Source: Cyclobacterium sp. SYSU L10401 (GTDB lineage: Bacteria > Bacteroidota > Bacteroidia > Cytophagales > Cyclobacteriaceae). Taken from it: 63,442 nt of DNA. Where the stretch lies: contig NZ_WOFO01000017.1 of assembly GCF_010993705.1 (NCBI RefSeq), forward strand, positions 1 to 63,442, read 5' to 3'. The notes under the pieces were generated by a model that ran no database searches, was not told the DNA's origin, and saw only the letters and a list, made by a program, of their open reading frames with translations. This document shows, in pieces, positions 52,568-63,442 of the stretch. Numbering within the stretch: position 1 is the first letter of the stretch; each line of letters starts with the position of its first letter. The translations under genes were made by a program, and so were the position numbers.

Positions 52568-53239
52568 TTATTTTTCTTTTTTCGTCAAAACTTCATCTAT
52601 CAAGCCATATTCTTTGGCATCAGAAGCCCTCATCCAGTAATCCCGGTCTGAGTCTTTTTCAATTTCCTCAATAGATTTGCCGCTATGGTTGGCCAGAATC
52701 TCATACAACTCCGCCCTTAACTCCAGAATTTGCCTAACAGATATTTCCATATCTTTTGATTGACCCTGCATACCGCCGGAAGGCTGGTGGATCATGACAC
52801 GGGAGTGTGGTAATGCTGCTCTTTTTCCTGCAGCTCCCCCTGCCAGTAACACTGCTCCCATAGAAGCTGCCAAACCGGTACAAATGGTGCCTACTTCCGG
52901 GTTGATGTATTGCATGGTGTCATAAATACCCAAACCCGCATAAACAGATCCGCCGGGACTGTTGATATAAAGCAAGATATCCTTTTTGGAGTCTACTGAC
53001 TCCAAAAACAAGAGCTGAGCAGTGATGATATTGGCAATATGGTCATCCACAGCAGTGCCTAAAAAGATGATCCTATCCATGATCAATCTGGAAAATACAT
53101 CAATTTCCCTGAAATTGGTGGGTCTTTCTTCGATGACTGCCCGTGTCATGTTTTCGACCCCTTGCGTATATTGGTCAAAAGTATTGCCACTGATGCCCTG
53201 TCCTTTTACTGCGAATTTTCTAAATTCTTCTTTATTCAT
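52568..53239 (-). CDS. clpP: ClpP protease subunit
   Basis: A 223-residue serine protease subunit. The catalytic triad is S126 ([10 protein letters not shown]), H151 (VMIHQPSGG) and D200 (SDRDYWM). [11 protein letters not shown] is the substrate-side motif. An ATG at 53239 matches the family; a longer frame to 53308 adds a hydrophobic stretch with no match. It lies between tig and clpX on the same strand. Confidence 0.96.
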   Translation of the reverse strand: MNKEEFRKFAVKGQGISGNTFDQYTQGVENMTRAVIEERPTNFREIDVFSRLIMDRIIFLGTAVDDHIANIITAQLLFLESVDSKKDILLYINSPGGSVYAGLGIYDTMQYINPEVGTICTGLAASMGAVLLAGGAAGKRAALPHSRVMIHQPSGGMQGQSKDMEISVRQILELRAELYEILANHSGKSIEEIEKDSDRDYWMRASDAKEYGLIDEVLTKKEK

Positions 53240-53321
53240 TTTTTGCTTTCTTAATGATAATGATACAAAAATAAAAAAAGCCCTTACAAAAGGACTTTTT
53301 AAGAACAAATAATTTCTTTAA

Positions 53322-54650
53322 TTAGTTTTCGAGGAGTTCTTTAAACTTTTCCACGGCTATTTTTTCCTCCTTGATATTGACCTTGTTTTTTACAAAATCG
53401 AGTACCTTTTCATTTTGTACAGCTGTGAGCATCTGCATGTAGTTTTTACCTTCATTGCCTTGCAGGTAATTTTGAAGGAACATGTCCATGTTTTCTTCCA
53501 TTTGGGAGCCCATACCCGAGGAAGCGAGTTGTTCACGGATCATTTCCTTGGTCTTTTCAATGACATCTTCGTGTTCCGCCTTGATTTCGTTCTCCTTGGC
53601 AATCTGGTTTGAGAGCAAAGACCAGGTCAGTTGCTTGGTGTAGGCTGGAAATTCGTTTTCTACTTCTTCTTCACTGAATTTCCCCTCATTGGCACGGAGC
53701 AACCAGTCTTTCAAAAATTCCTCAGGTAGATCCAGCTTATGGTTGGCTACCAGGCTATCTTTTAATTGCTCCTCATTGAATAGCTTGACCTCTTTCTGGT
53801 AATTTTCAGTTAATATGGTTTTGATTTTTTCCAAAAACTCTTCTTCTGTGGATACCTGCTCCGGACCGAATACCTTGTCAAATAACTCCTGATCTAATTG
53901 TGCTTCTTCGGTTCTGTTGATATTCTGTACTGTAAAAGTAAAGTCGCCTTTCAGTTTCTCGGCATCTTCCTTGCTGATATTCAGTACTTCAGCCAAATCT
54001 CCTTTTATCGCTTTGGAAGGATCAAATGATATGACATCCTCCTTTTTGACTCCTACAAACTTTTTCAATGAGCGTCCGTCCATGGCATTCAATGGCAGGG
54101 AAAGGGTTTCCTCATAAGAACCATCTTCTGCTTTCAGATCGCCGTAGAGAAAGTCATTTTCTTCACTGACCTCCGGATTGGACATCTTTCCATATTGCTT
54201 CTTGATATTGTCCAGGGCTTCATTCACCTCTTTATCAGAAAGCTCCACCTGGTAATTTTTGGCATCCAGTTTTTGATCCAGGTTTACATTGATTTTTTCT
54301 ACAAAACCGATTTTATATTCGAAAGCAAATTCTTTTTGTTTTTTCCAATCGATGGTCTCACCTTCTTCTTCCTGCGGAATCGGATCACCCAAAACTTCAA
54401 ACTCCTGTTCCTTTAAATAGTCGTTCAGGGTCTTGGATAAAATATTATTGATTTCTTCTACCAGTACAGAGGTGCCATACAGGTTTTTTACCATAGCAAA
54501 GGGAGCCTTGCCTGGACGGAAGCCTTTGATGTTGGATTTTTTGGCATAGTCCTTTATTTTGGCATCAACTTTTTGCTGGTAATCAGCCTCATTAATTTCT
54601 ATTTTGACTAAAGCCTCATTGGCAGCATGTTTGTCTAATGTAATTTCCAA
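53322..54650 (-). CDS. tig: Trigger factor chaperone
   Basis: A 442-residue ribosome-bound chaperone. The N-terminal ribosome-binding domain has the hallmark GFRPGKAPF (about 41-49). The middle peptidyl-prolyl isomerase domain is divergent and hard to align. The C-terminal helical arms (270-430) are lysine/glutamate-rich. It begins the tig-clpP-clpX run. The tRNA-Leu lies upstream on the same strand. Confidence 0.94.
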   Translation of the reverse strand: MEITLDKHAANEALVKIEINEADYQQKVDAKIKDYAKKSNIKGFRPGKAPFAMVKNLYGTSVLVEEINNILSKTLNDYLKEQEFEVLGDPIPQEEEGETIDWKKQKEFAFEYKIGFVEKINVNLDQKLDAKNYQVELSDKEVNEALDNIKKQYGKMSNPEVSEENDFLYGDLKAEDGSYEETLSLPLNAMDGRSLKKFVGVKKEDVISFDPSKAIKGDLAEVLNISKEDAEKLKGDFTFTVQNINRTEEAQLDQELFDKVFGPEQVSTEEEFLEKIKTILTENYQKEVKLFNEEQLKDSLVANHKLDLPEEFLKDWLLRANEGKFSEEEVENEFPAYTKQLTWSLLSNQIAKENEIKAEHEDVIEKTKEMIREQLASSGMGSQMEENMDMFLQNYLQGNEGKNYMQMLTAVQNEKVLDFVKNKVNIKEEKIAVEKFKELLEN

Positions 54651-54737
54651 GGGATTTGTATTTAATGTTTACCAATAACAAAAACCCTCCATCCTGAAAT
54701 TTTAGTAAAATCAAGATCGAGGGATTCTAAAAGGGTG

Positions 54738-54819
54738 TGCGGATGGAGGGACTCGAACCCCCATGCCTCGCGGCGCTAGATCCTAAGTCTAGTGCGTCTA
54801 CCAATTTCGCCACATCCGC
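54738..54819 (-). tRNA. tRNA-Leu (UAG)
   Basis: Read on the minus strand, the acceptor GCGGATG pairs with CATCCGC. The anticodon stem CTAGA/TCTAG holds loop CTTAGGA with anticodon TAG, followed by a short variable arm (CGCCGCGAGGC) and T arm GGGTTCGAGTCCC. Total length is 82 with discriminator A and no encoded CCA. Anticodon UAG reads CUN leucine codons. Confidence 0.95.
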
Positions 54820-55061
54820 TAAATGTTAAGATAAGAATAATGATAAGTCTTTAAACTTATACGCTTAAAACTTAAATAATCTGAAAATTCTTCAGCTCAC
54901 TCAAATAAAGTGCCACCACTTCTTGATTGCAACCCCGTTTTTTACGTGGATGCAAAGGTAATCATCAATTTTAAAGTTTCAATAACTTGATCCAAAAAAA
55001 TTACAAATATTACTTTAGAATTTGATTCCTTCAACTGGAATAATTTTATAACTTGTACCAT

Positions 55062-57281
55062 ATGATCAAAGTTGATATAGAAGAAGAGCGAAAGGAAATA
55101 CTCAAACGGTACCGCAAACTTTTGAAGGTAGCCAAGCCATTGCTCAAATCCGGGGATGCCAAACTGATCAAAAAGGCCTTTAATGTGTCTAGTGATGCGC
55201 ATAAGGAAATGCGGAGAAAATCTGGTGAACCTTACATTTACCATCCGCTTGAAGTGGCACTGATCTGTGTGGAAGAAATAGGGCTGGGAACCACCAGCAT
55301 CATCGCAGCCTTGCTTCATGATGTAGTGGAAGACACCGATTTGGAGCTGGATGACATCGAAAGGGAGTTTGGGACCAAGGTGGCGCAAATCATAGATGGC
55401 CTTACCAAGATTGCTGGTGTTTTCGATTACGGGACATCCCAGCAAGCAGAGAATTTCCGAAAAATGTTGATTACACTTTCAGATGATGTGCGGGTAATCC
55501 TCATTAAATTGGCTGACCGGCTAAATAACATGCGCACATTGGATGCCATGCCCAGGCACAAACAATTAAAAATAGCCTCTGAAACCAAATTTCTTTATGC
55601 CCCCTTGGCACACCGACTGGGGTTGTATTCCATTAAATCTGAATTGGAGGATTTGCATTTAAAATTCATGGACCAGGAGGCTTATGGGTACATCGTTAAG
55701 AAGATCAATGATTCCAGGATTTCAAGAAATAAATTTATCAAAACCTTTATTGCGCCCATAGAAAAGGAACTTGAGGATCAGGGTTTTAAATTCGTCATCA
55801 AAGGAAGGCCGAAATCTGTCTATTCCATCTACAATAAAATGAAATCCCAAAACATTCCTTTTGAAGAGGTTTATGACTTGTTTGCCATTCGGATCATTAT
55901 CGACACCGAGTATGAAAATGAAAAGGCAGATTGCTGGCAGGTATATTCCACGGTCACGGATTTTTACCGACCCAATCCGGATAGACTCAGAGATTGGATA
56001 AGTACCCCAAGATCCAATGGATACGAATCCCTTCATACCACCGTGATGAGTCAAACCGGGCAATGGGTAGAAGTTCAGATCAGGACCCAACGCATGGATG
56101 ATATAGCAGAGCGGGGTTATGCCGCTCATTGGAAATACAAGGAAAAAGAGAATGCCCCGGAAAAAGCGGCAGGAAGCCTGGACGAATGGATCACTCAGGT
56201 GAGGACCTTACTTGAAAACAATGATGGCTCAGCCATAGAGTTTATGGATGATTTCAGGGGAAATCTCTTCCAGGATGAGGTCTTTGTTTTCACGCCAAAA
56301 GGAGACCTAAAGGTTTTACCCTTTGGTGCCACCGCCCTGGACTTTGCCTTTGAAATCCATTCTGAGGTGGGGGCAAAGTGTATAGGGGCCAAGGTCAATC
56401 AAAAATTGGTTTCCATCGGCCATAAATTGAAAAATGGTGATCAGGTGGAAATTCTAACTTCCAATAAACAAAAACCCACTGAGGACTGGCTCAAATCGGT
56501 GGTTACTTCCAGAGCAAAAGCAAAAATCAAAGATGCCCTGAAAGAGGAAAAAAAGGGCTACATGCTGGATGGGAAGGAAATTGTTCAAAGGAAGCTCAAG
56601 CAGATGAAAATTGATTTTTCATCAGAGGTAGTGGAGCAGCTGAGGGCCTTTTTTGAAACCAAGACCACCTCCGAATTTTATTATAAGGTGGGAAGGGGGA
56701 TCATTGACCCCACAGCCATCAAAACTTTCAGGGATTTTAAGCAAAAAAAGAAATCCAGGAAAGGGCCATTGCTGCATGTTACCGATGAAAAATCATTTAC
56801 CAAAGAGATCAAAAACCTGAAAGGTCCGGAACACGATCAACTCTTGATAGGAGAGGACATGGATGTGGTGGATTACGTATTGGCAAAATGTTGTAATCCC
56901 ATTCCCGGAGATGATGTTTTTGGCTTTGTGACCGTAAATGAGGGAATTAAAATCCACAGAACTGCATGTCCCAATGCCCTTGAATTGCTCTCCAATCATG
57001 GAAACCGGGTCATCAAAGCCAGGTGGACCAGTCAGCAGCAGATCGCGTTTTTAGCAGGATTAAAAATTGTGGGTACGGACCGGGTAGGTTTGATTAGCGA
57101 TCTCACCAAAGTCATTTCTAATGAATTAAAGGTAAACATGCGTTCCATAACGGTGGATTCGGATAGCGGAATCTTTGAAGGCAGCATCAAATTGTATGTA
57201 CACAGCACCAACCATCTCGAAAATTTGATTGAAAACTTATCCAGGGTACCGGGTGTTTTAAAAGTATCCAGGTTCGATTAG
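55062..57281 (+). CDS. relA/spoT: (p)ppGpp synthetase/hydrolase
   Basis: A 739-residue bifunctional Rel enzyme that makes and breaks the starvation signal ppGpp. The hydrolase HD motif is intact (H61, H86-D87, E90-D91), so it can degrade the signal. The synthetase has GRPKSVYSIYNKM and RSNGYESLHTTV, and the TGS domain has VFVFTPKGDLKVLP. The C-terminal zinc-finger/ACT regions have CCNPIPGDDVFGFVT. A single long Rel is usual in Bacteroidota. ATG 55062 is chosen over an upstream TTG. Confidence 0.95.
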   Translation: MIKVDIEEERKEILKRYRKLLKVAKPLLKSGDAKLIKKAFNVSSDAHKEMRRKSGEPYIYHPLEVALICVEEIGLGTTSIIAALLHDVVEDTDLELDDIEREFGTKVAQIIDGLTKIAGVFDYGTSQQAENFRKMLITLSDDVRVILIKLADRLNNMRTLDAMPRHKQLKIASETKFLYAPLAHRLGLYSIKSELEDLHLKFMDQEAYGYIVKKINDSRISRNKFIKTFIAPIEKELEDQGFKFVIKGRPKSVYSIYNKMKSQNIPFEEVYDLFAIRIIIDTEYENEKADCWQVYSTVTDFYRPNPDRLRDWISTPRSNGYESLHTTVMSQTGQWVEVQIRTQRMDDIAERGYAAHWKYKEKENAPEKAAGSLDEWITQVRTLLENNDGSAIEFMDDFRGNLFQDEVFVFTPKGDLKVLPFGATALDFAFEIHSEVGAKCIGAKVNQKLVSIGHKLKNGDQVEILTSNKQKPTEDWLKSVVTSRAKAKIKDALKEEKKGYMLDGKEIVQRKLKQMKIDFSSEVVEQLRAFFETKTTSEFYYKVGRGIIDPTAIKTFRDFKQKKKSRKGPLLHVTDEKSFTKEIKNLKGPEHDQLLIGEDMDVVDYVLAKCCNPIPGDDVFGFVTVNEGIKIHRTACPNALELLSNHGNRVIKARWTSQQQIAFLAGLKIVGTDRVGLISDLTKVISNELKVNMRSITVDSDSGIFEGSIKLYVHSTNHLENLIENLSRVPGVLKVSRFD

Positions 57282-57314
57282 ACAGGGAAGGCACCCATAT
57301 TCAAATAAGAACCG

Positions 57315-57322
57315 TATATTTG
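57315..57322 (+). promoter_or_regulatory. Candidate -7 box of fur
   Basis: TAtaTTTG matches the Bacteroidota -7 consensus exactly and lies 17 bases before the fur ATG. No clear TTG lies at the expected -33 position, so the call is partial. Confidence 0.4.
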
Positions 57323-57338
57323 TAAAAAAAATGAAAGT

Positions 57339-57836
57339 ATGGCTTCAAATGAAAGTCTTTACGAAAAGGTAAAGAAAATATTTACTGCCTATCTGGAAAA
57401 CAAGAAGCTCAGGAAAACCCCGGAAAGGTATGCTATTTTAGAAGAGATTTACAGCAGGGGAGGGCATTTTGATGTAGAAGGGCTGTATATAAGTATGAAA
57501 AATAAAAATTACCGGGTAAGTCGGGCCACAGTTTACAATACCCTGGACCTGCTGGTGGAATGTGATCTGGTCACCAAACATCAATTTGGAAAGAACCTGG
57601 CACAGTATGAAAAGTCTTATGGTTACAAGCAGCATGATCACCTCATTTGTACGGAATGCCACCAGGTGAAAGAATTTTGCGATCCTCGTATTCAAAATAT
57701 TCAAAACACAGTCGGAGAGGTGTTGAATTTCACCATTATTCACCACTCCTTGTTGTTGTATGGCAATTGTACGGATGAGAATTGTGAATTTAAAAATGAA
57801 AACGCAGCAGAAAAAAATCTAAAACCCAGTCGATGA
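57339..57836 (+). CDS. Fur-family metal regulator
   Basis: A 165-residue repressor of the Fur family. A winged helix (about 15-85) includes [23 protein letters not shown] and the recognition segment [17 protein letters not shown]. The C-terminal dimer domain carries zinc and metal ligands: [17 protein letters not shown] and a CxxxxC pair (NCTDENCEF). Whether it senses iron, zinc or peroxide cannot be told from sequence alone. It overlaps the STAS gene by four bases. Confidence 0.92.
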   Translation: MASNESLYEKVKKIFTAYLENKKLRKTPERYAILEEIYSRGGHFDVEGLYISMKNKNYRVSRATVYNTLDLLVECDLVTKHQFGKNLAQYEKSYGYKQHDHLICTECHQVKEFCDPRIQNIQNTVGEVLNFTIIHHSLLLYGNCTDENCEFKNENAAEKNLKPSR

Positions 57837-58177
57837 AAGCAGCATTTGAATCCTATATAGAAAACAAAATTTTGGTTTTAAAAATTAAGGGGGATTTGAT
57901 CGGAGATGAGTCTGGTCCTCATTTAGTGGGCTTGGTTTCAGATGGTATTCAGGAGGGTATTCAAACTTGTATCGTTGACCTCAGTGAGGTAAGGTATATC
58001 AGTTCCAGCGGGATTGGTGTTTTGATTACCATATTAACCAAAATGAGAAACAAAGGCGGGGAGGTTTACCTGACTTCACCTTCCGAGCATGTGAAGAAAC
58101 TGTTGATCATAACCAAGCTGAATAATATTTTTAATGTTTTCGACTCTTTGGAAGAAGCACTAAATCAATCAAAATAG
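57833..58177 (+). CDS. STAS-domain protein
   Basis: A 114-residue STAS domain, like anti-sigma factor antagonists. [20 protein letters not shown] contains the Ser (SSSG) that is phosphorylated by a partner kinase in SpoIIAA-type proteins. No partner kinase or phosphatase lies nearby. Overlap with Fur suggests joint translation. Confidence 0.92.
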   Translation: MKAAFESYIENKILVLKIKGDLIGDESGPHLVGLVSDGIQEGIQTCIVDLSEVRYISSSGIGVLITILTKMRNKGGEVYLTSPSEHVKKLLIITKLNNIFNVFDSLEEALNQSK

Positions 58178-58262
58178 ACTTATTAACCTTTTTCTCCTGA
58201 ATAAATTTTGGTCTGGAGTTGTATGTTTTTACAATACTGGCAATCTTCACGGCTGATTTTAA

Positions 58263-59564
<1,302 letters not shown>

Positions 59565-59583
59565 TAACGCTTTTTCCCCATTG

Positions 59584-59622
59584 AAAAGGGCTTCTTTTAT
59601 TTTTATAAAGGGAGCCTTTTTT
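59584..59622 (+). terminator. Probable terminator after purA
   Basis: AAAAGG(G)CT pairs with AGCCTTTT with one bulged G across a T/A-rich loop that can also pair, then TT. It is 20 bases past the purA stop. The remaining gap to 59807 is empty. Confidence 0.5.
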
Positions 59623-59807
59623 GATTTATTTTTTATTTGCCTATCTTAACTACCGGATCTTGCCAAGGAAAAGGTTACCGGCCAGTATTTGATCATCATT
59701 CAGGGGCATGAATAGAGTAAACCTTTTCATCACCAAATGGCTTATAGATTCAAGGTGCCGGGTAATTCCAGCAACTGACTCAAAATGTGAACATCCCGGA
59801 TTGAAGC

Positions 59808-62129
59808 ATGCCTAAAATATACCTGATTGCTTTTCTCATAGTCACTATCTTCTTGCCTTATTCAGTAAAGGGGCAGCAGGGATTTCCCTATTGTGAATCC
59901 TTTCAGGGACAAATAGAAAGGGAACAAACCGTTTTTGGGGGAGATGCCAGGTTATTTGATGGGGTTCTCAGGCTTACGGAAGCAGTGATGGACCAAAGTG
60001 GCTATGTCTACATCGATATTCCCTTTTCTTCCAGATTTGGAGTCAAAGCCTCATTTGAATATTTTAGTTACGGTGGGGATGGGGCAGATGGGCTTACCGT
60101 TTTTTTGTTTGATGGTGCCAGTAATTTCTTTGCTCCAGGCGGCTTCGGAGGATCTCTTGGATATGCTCCCAGAATGGGTGGTACGGGTTTAACCCGGGCT
60201 TACATGGGAATAGGTTTTGATAGTTTTGGTAATTTTGGCAATACTTCAGAAGGTAAAATAGGAGGCTTTCCGGGCCAGGCCATTCAGCTTCATCCCAACA
60301 GTATTGTGGTAAGAGGACCCGGTCAGGGAACCAATGGTTACCCATTTGTTGCAGGTGTCAAAACAAACGAAGGAGGCATGCTTGGATTGCCAGAAGATCA
60401 GCGTTTTCCCATTAGCTCTGGTGGTATAGGCACCAGGAGGGTAACCGACCCTGATCAACCCGGGTATCGGAAGGTTATTGTCAAATTACGACCAAAAGAT
60501 TCTGGTATAGGTTTCGAATTGGATGTAGAGATGATCTTTACTACTGTCAGGGGAAACCCCAGACAAATTAGCCTACTGGAAAATATTGATTACCCTTATC
60601 CTGCACCCGAAACCTTGAAAATTGGATTTGCTGCTTCTACCGGAGGACAAACGAATATCCACGAAATACGCAACTTGTTGGTAGAAGTGGCTGACGAAGA
60701 CAATCTTCAGCAACCTGAAGCCGCTCCTTTGGAAGACTTGGTTGTCTGTCTGGGACAGGAAAATTTCCTGGAGTTGCCAGCAGATTTGATTCAATTGAAA
60801 AATGATAACTCCAGGATCAGCTGTATGAATTTCTTTCAAACACAGGAGGAAATTTCTGAACAGATCGCAGATCCATGCCTTCAGGATGATTGCGAGTCAA
60901 GGGTATTGCGTTTGCAGGAAGGTGATTTCAAATATCTGGGACAGGGCGGACGGTTTTCATTCACTCCGGATGAGGAATTCAGTGGGGATGTGGTACAGGT
61001 GTTTTACACGGTCACCGACAATTATGGGAAGACATCAACCGGTGATCCGTTAACCCTTCGCGTTAATGAAGCTCCGGATCCGGTAACTGTTTTCATCAAT
61101 GACCTACCATTAGATTCACTGGCAGCGTGTCCAGGTGATGAGGTGGAATTAAGCCTTTATTCGGCGGACGAGGTATCAGAACTGGAATGGTACCTGGATG
61201 GGGAATTGCTGGAGGGACAAACTGGTTTAGATCTTACCATTACCGGGCCTGGGGAGTATCAGGCCAGAGCAATTTCTGCACAGGGTTGCCCGTTGATTTC
61301 CGGGTCCGTTGAAATAAACTATCCGGAATTCCCTGGGTTGGAAATTCCATCTACCATATTTGTTTGCCAACCCGACCTTTTTCCGGATATCAGGTCTTAT
61401 ATCACCGCATTCGACGGTGATCTATTCGACTACCAGATTGAAAATGAGGCAGGGGATACTTTCGAAAATCAAGCAATTCCGGAAATAAACATGGAAGGCT
61501 TGTATTATTTACGTGTAAAACCAAAAGAGATCGATTGCTGGTCTGATCCGGTTACATTCAGGCTAAGTGTTCCTGATGAACCGTTGGAGGCTTCATTTGA
61601 TTATGTGCTCAATGCCACAGGGCTTAAGGAGGAGGCTCCGGAGGGAATTTTAGCCGATGACAGGATTCGGTTTCTGGATCAATCTTCCGGTTCTCCACAA
61701 AGCTGGCAATGGGATTTTGGGGATGGTAATACCAGTAATCAGAGGTCTCCGGCACATGTATTTGGTGACAAGGGAGAATTTTTGGTGACGCTAACTGTGC
61801 AGACAGGTCCTGATTGTGAAGCGAGTTATCAAATGTTGATCACGATTACCCGGACCTACCGGGTGATGTTTCCTTCAGGCTTTACGCCAACCCGGGAGGA
61901 GGATAATTTCTTTATTCCCAAAACCAAAGCGATTGCTGAAATGGATCTGAAGATTTTCAGTGCCTGGGGCGAGTTTTTGTACCAGACTACGGATCTAAAT
62001 GGGGATGGTTGGGATGGAACCCTGGAAGGTAATCCCCTGCCGCCTGGCACTTACGCCTACCGAGCAGATTTTTTAACCACCAGAGGGGAGCAGGTAACCC
62101 GTTCAGGAAAATTTCTATTAATACGGTGA
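59808..62129 (+). CDS. T9SS type-B lectin/PKD cell-surface protein
   Basis: A 773-residue exported protein. A signal peptide covers about 1-22. Residues 25-300 form an L-type lectin-like domain (GDGADGLTVFLFDG and a GGSLGYAPR-like region). Middle modules include an Ig-like ACPGDEVELSLYSADE segment. A PKD domain (about 620-690) has WQWDFGDGNTSNQRSPAHVF. The C-terminal 85 residues are the type-B sorting signal of the type IX secretion system (FPSGFTPTREEDNF to FLTTRGEQVTRSGKFLLIR). It should be carried to the cell surface, perhaps to bind glycans. Its stop overlaps the PorP/SprF-like gene by four bases. Confidence 0.92.
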   Translation: MPKIYLIAFLIVTIFLPYSVKGQQGFPYCESFQGQIEREQTVFGGDARLFDGVLRLTEAVMDQSGYVYIDIPFSSRFGVKASFEYFSYGGDGADGLTVFLFDGASNFFAPGGFGGSLGYAPRMGGTGLTRAYMGIGFDSFGNFGNTSEGKIGGFPGQAIQLHPNSIVVRGPGQGTNGYPFVAGVKTNEGGMLGLPEDQRFPISSGGIGTRRVTDPDQPGYRKVIVKLRPKDSGIGFELDVEMIFTTVRGNPRQISLLENIDYPYPAPETLKIGFAASTGGQTNIHEIRNLLVEVADEDNLQQPEAAPLEDLVVCLGQENFLELPADLIQLKNDNSRISCMNFFQTQEEISEQIADPCLQDDCESRVLRLQEGDFKYLGQGGRFSFTPDEEFSGDVVQVFYTVTDNYGKTSTGDPLTLRVNEAPDPVTVFINDLPLDSLAACPGDEVELSLYSADEVSELEWYLDGELLEGQTGLDLTITGPGEYQARAISAQGCPLISGSVEINYPEFPGLEIPSTIFVCQPDLFPDIRSYITAFDGDLFDYQIENEAGDTFENQAIPEINMEGLYYLRVKPKEIDCWSDPVTFRLSVPDEPLEASFDYVLNATGLKEEAPEGILADDRIRFLDQSSGSPQSWQWDFGDGNTSNQRSPAHVFGDKGEFLVTLTVQTGPDCEASYQMLITITRTYRVMFPSGFTPTREEDNFFIPKTKAIAEMDLKIFSAWGEFLYQTTDLNGDGWDGTLEGNPLPPGTYAYRADFLTTRGEQVTRSGKFLLIR

Positions 62130-63154
62130 TGAAAAACATGCACATAGTGGCCCTTCTGTTTTCTGGACTGGTTTTGCAACGACTTGAAGCCCAGGACATG
62201 CAGTTTTCCCAGTTTTATGCAGCTCCCATTTATTTGAATCCAGCATTTACTGGAAGTACAGAATGGACCAGAATAGGGGTAAATTACAGGAACCAATGGC
62301 CTGGCCTGGACCATAGTTTCAACACATTTTCTGCTTATTTTGATCATTTTATTGATCACAGAAACAGTGGTATAGGTGTCATTGCCAATGGTACCCGGGA
62401 TACCTTTGCCCAGCTGCAAAACATGGAAATAGGCCTCACATATGCCTATAGGGTTCAATTGGGGGAAGAACGGTTTTTGCATGCCGGCTTTCAGGCTAGT
62501 TTTGTCAATAGGAATGTCAATGTGGAAAGTATCATTCTTGGAACGCAGTTAGACATAGACAGAGGAATTGTGGTAGGTGAAGGAATCAATTGGGTAACGG
62601 ATGTCAGCCAGAGAAGCCATGAAGACATCAATGCAGGTTTGTATTATTATGATGATAAATTTTGGCTGGGAATGGCTGCACATCACCTCACCAGGCCCTA
62701 TACCTCATTTCTTCAAATGGATGAAAACAAACTTTCGGTCCGGTATGCTGTTCATGGGGGAATTACCTTTGATCTATTTAGCCCCGCTATCGGAGATGTA
62801 ATCAACAATACTTTACAGGAAAGGAACTTGTCATTGGCATTCAATTACAAAAGACAGGGACTTTTTGATCAGCTTGATTTGGGTGCAGAGTTGTTTTATG
62901 CGCCGGTAATGGTGGGAATTTGGTATCGGGGCTTGCCAACCAAAAATGCCTTACCGAACAATGAGGCTTTGATAGCACTTTTGGGGTTTTCCCTGCCCAA
63001 CGACCTGCAGGTAGGCTACAGTTATGACTTTACGATTTCCAGGCTGGGCTGGAGAAATTCAGGTGGTGCCCATGAGTTATCTGTGCGCTATACTTTTCGA
63101 AATTACAAAACGGGTAAAAAGCATGACAGGGCCATACCAGGATTCAAATATTAA
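62126..63154 (+). CDS. PorP/SprF-family outer membrane protein
   Basis: A 342-residue outer-membrane beta-barrel of the PorP/SprF family. It has an N-terminal signal (HIVALLFSGLVLQRLEAQ) and the family opening FSQFYAAPIYLNPAFTGS. Strand repeats with RIGVNYRNQWPGL and an aromatic-rich C-terminus (VRYTFRNY) follow. Members partner with individual type-B T9SS substrates during surface attachment. The four-base overlap with the preceding substrate gene fits that role well. Confidence 0.94.
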   Translation: MMKNMHIVALLFSGLVLQRLEAQDMQFSQFYAAPIYLNPAFTGSTEWTRIGVNYRNQWPGLDHSFNTFSAYFDHFIDHRNSGIGVIANGTRDTFAQLQNMEIGLTYAYRVQLGEERFLHAGFQASFVNRNVNVESIILGTQLDIDRGIVVGEGINWVTDVSQRSHEDINAGLYYYDDKFWLGMAAHHLTRPYTSFLQMDENKLSVRYAVHGGITFDLFSPAIGDVINNTLQERNLSLAFNYKRQGLFDQLDLGAELFYAPVMVGIWYRGLPTKNALPNNEALIALLGFSLPNDLQVGYSYDFTISRLGWRNSGGAHELSVRYTFRNYKTGKKHDRAIPGFKY

Positions 63155-63349
63155 CCCGTTTAGACAAGGCTGTAAGTGCTTCAATATTTTTCTGCTTGAT
63201 AGTCAGATATTTTGAACCATTCTCTTACTTTTATTTGTTAAATCCATTGGGAACTGGAAAAAAGATATCATCTTTGTGATCCCAAAAGGGGGAAAAGTGA
63301 AGGGATAAAGTTTAGGGTTGAAAAAGTTTTAAATTTCACACTAAATATT

Positions 63350-63379
63350 TTGCGGGGGTAGAAAAACTGATTACCTTTG
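63350..63379 (+). promoter_or_regulatory. Strong promoter, rRNA/tRNA-like
   Basis: TTG at 63350-63352, a 19-base spacer and TAccTTTG at 63372-63379 match the Bacteroidota consensus perfectly. It is preceded by an A/T-rich stretch resembling an UP element and followed by GCACTCCC. No reading frame starts before the window end, and 63155-63349 is otherwise empty. Such perfect promoters commonly drive stable RNA operons, so an rRNA or tRNA operon may start just beyond 63442. Confidence 0.65.
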
Positions 63380-63442
63380 CACTCCCTTACAGAAAAGCAG
63401 TTAAAAAAAGGCTGTTAGGAGTAAGGTCAACCCGGCAGGAGA

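Overview
The window looks like a chromosomal segment of a Bacteroidota bacterium, most likely of the order Cytophagales and near the Cyclobacteriaceae. The evidence is a type IX secretion substrate with a type-B C-terminal signal next to a PorP/SprF gene, Bacteroidota-type promoters (TTG, 19-20 bases, TAnnTTTG), a GIN/DUF2807 protein, a NagB/PIG-L fusion, and a moderate GC content with few Shine-Dalgarno sites. No rRNA lies inside the window, so genus and species are not claimed.

Bases 1-6900 are an accessory region. It opens with repeats resembling the end of an IS21-family element, followed by a group II intron with its reverse transcriptase. Three AT-rich genes or gene pairs follow: a HEPN-domain protein, a second-looking type I methionine aminopeptidase, and a decayed higB with an intact higA. 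Each is followed by a 120-140 base imperfect palindrome bounded by AAC and GTT. This is the layout of integron gene cassettes with attC sites, but no integrase gene is present. A TetR regulator with a palindromic operator, a gene remnant and a short-chain dehydrogenase close the region.

Bases 6900-20140 are core genome: tRNA-Ala, recR, clpS, a sodium/solute symporter, a sugar transferase, an alkyltransferase-like protein, an MscS channel and a GIN protein, then the threonine operon thrA-thrB-thrC. The operon is preceded by a short reading frame ending in Asn-Thr-Thr-Thr-Thr-Phe-Thr-Thr-Gly and by serial hairpins, which reads as a transcription attenuator. Next come a class IV aminotransferase and a sulfotransferase-like P-loop protein that overlap by four bases.

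Bases 20290-36460 hold mostly secreted or catabolic genes: a YdjC-type deacetylase, small exported proteins, a flavin amine oxidase, and a vanadium haloperoxidase-like protein. An amino-sugar cluster follows (ROK kinase, NagB/PIG-L fusion, ROK repressor with a perfect AT-rich palindrome at its promoter), with a divergent glycosylasparaginase and cutC. Together these could strip, deaminate and phosphorylate GlcNAc-type sugars taken from glycoproteins.

Bases 36600-63442 are housekeeping: an AddAB-like helicase-nuclease pair, a membrane histidine-kinase-like protein that lacks an ATPase domain but carries a receiver, the MCE lipid transporter mlaE-mlaF-mlaD, aconitase, a QueD-like enzyme, lpxB, tig-clpP-clpX, tRNA-Leu, relA/spoT, Fur, a STAS protein, purA, and the secretion substrate with its PorP/SprF partner. 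The last 100 bases contain a near-perfect strong promoter of the sort that drives rRNA or tRNA operons, so such an operon may start just past the window.
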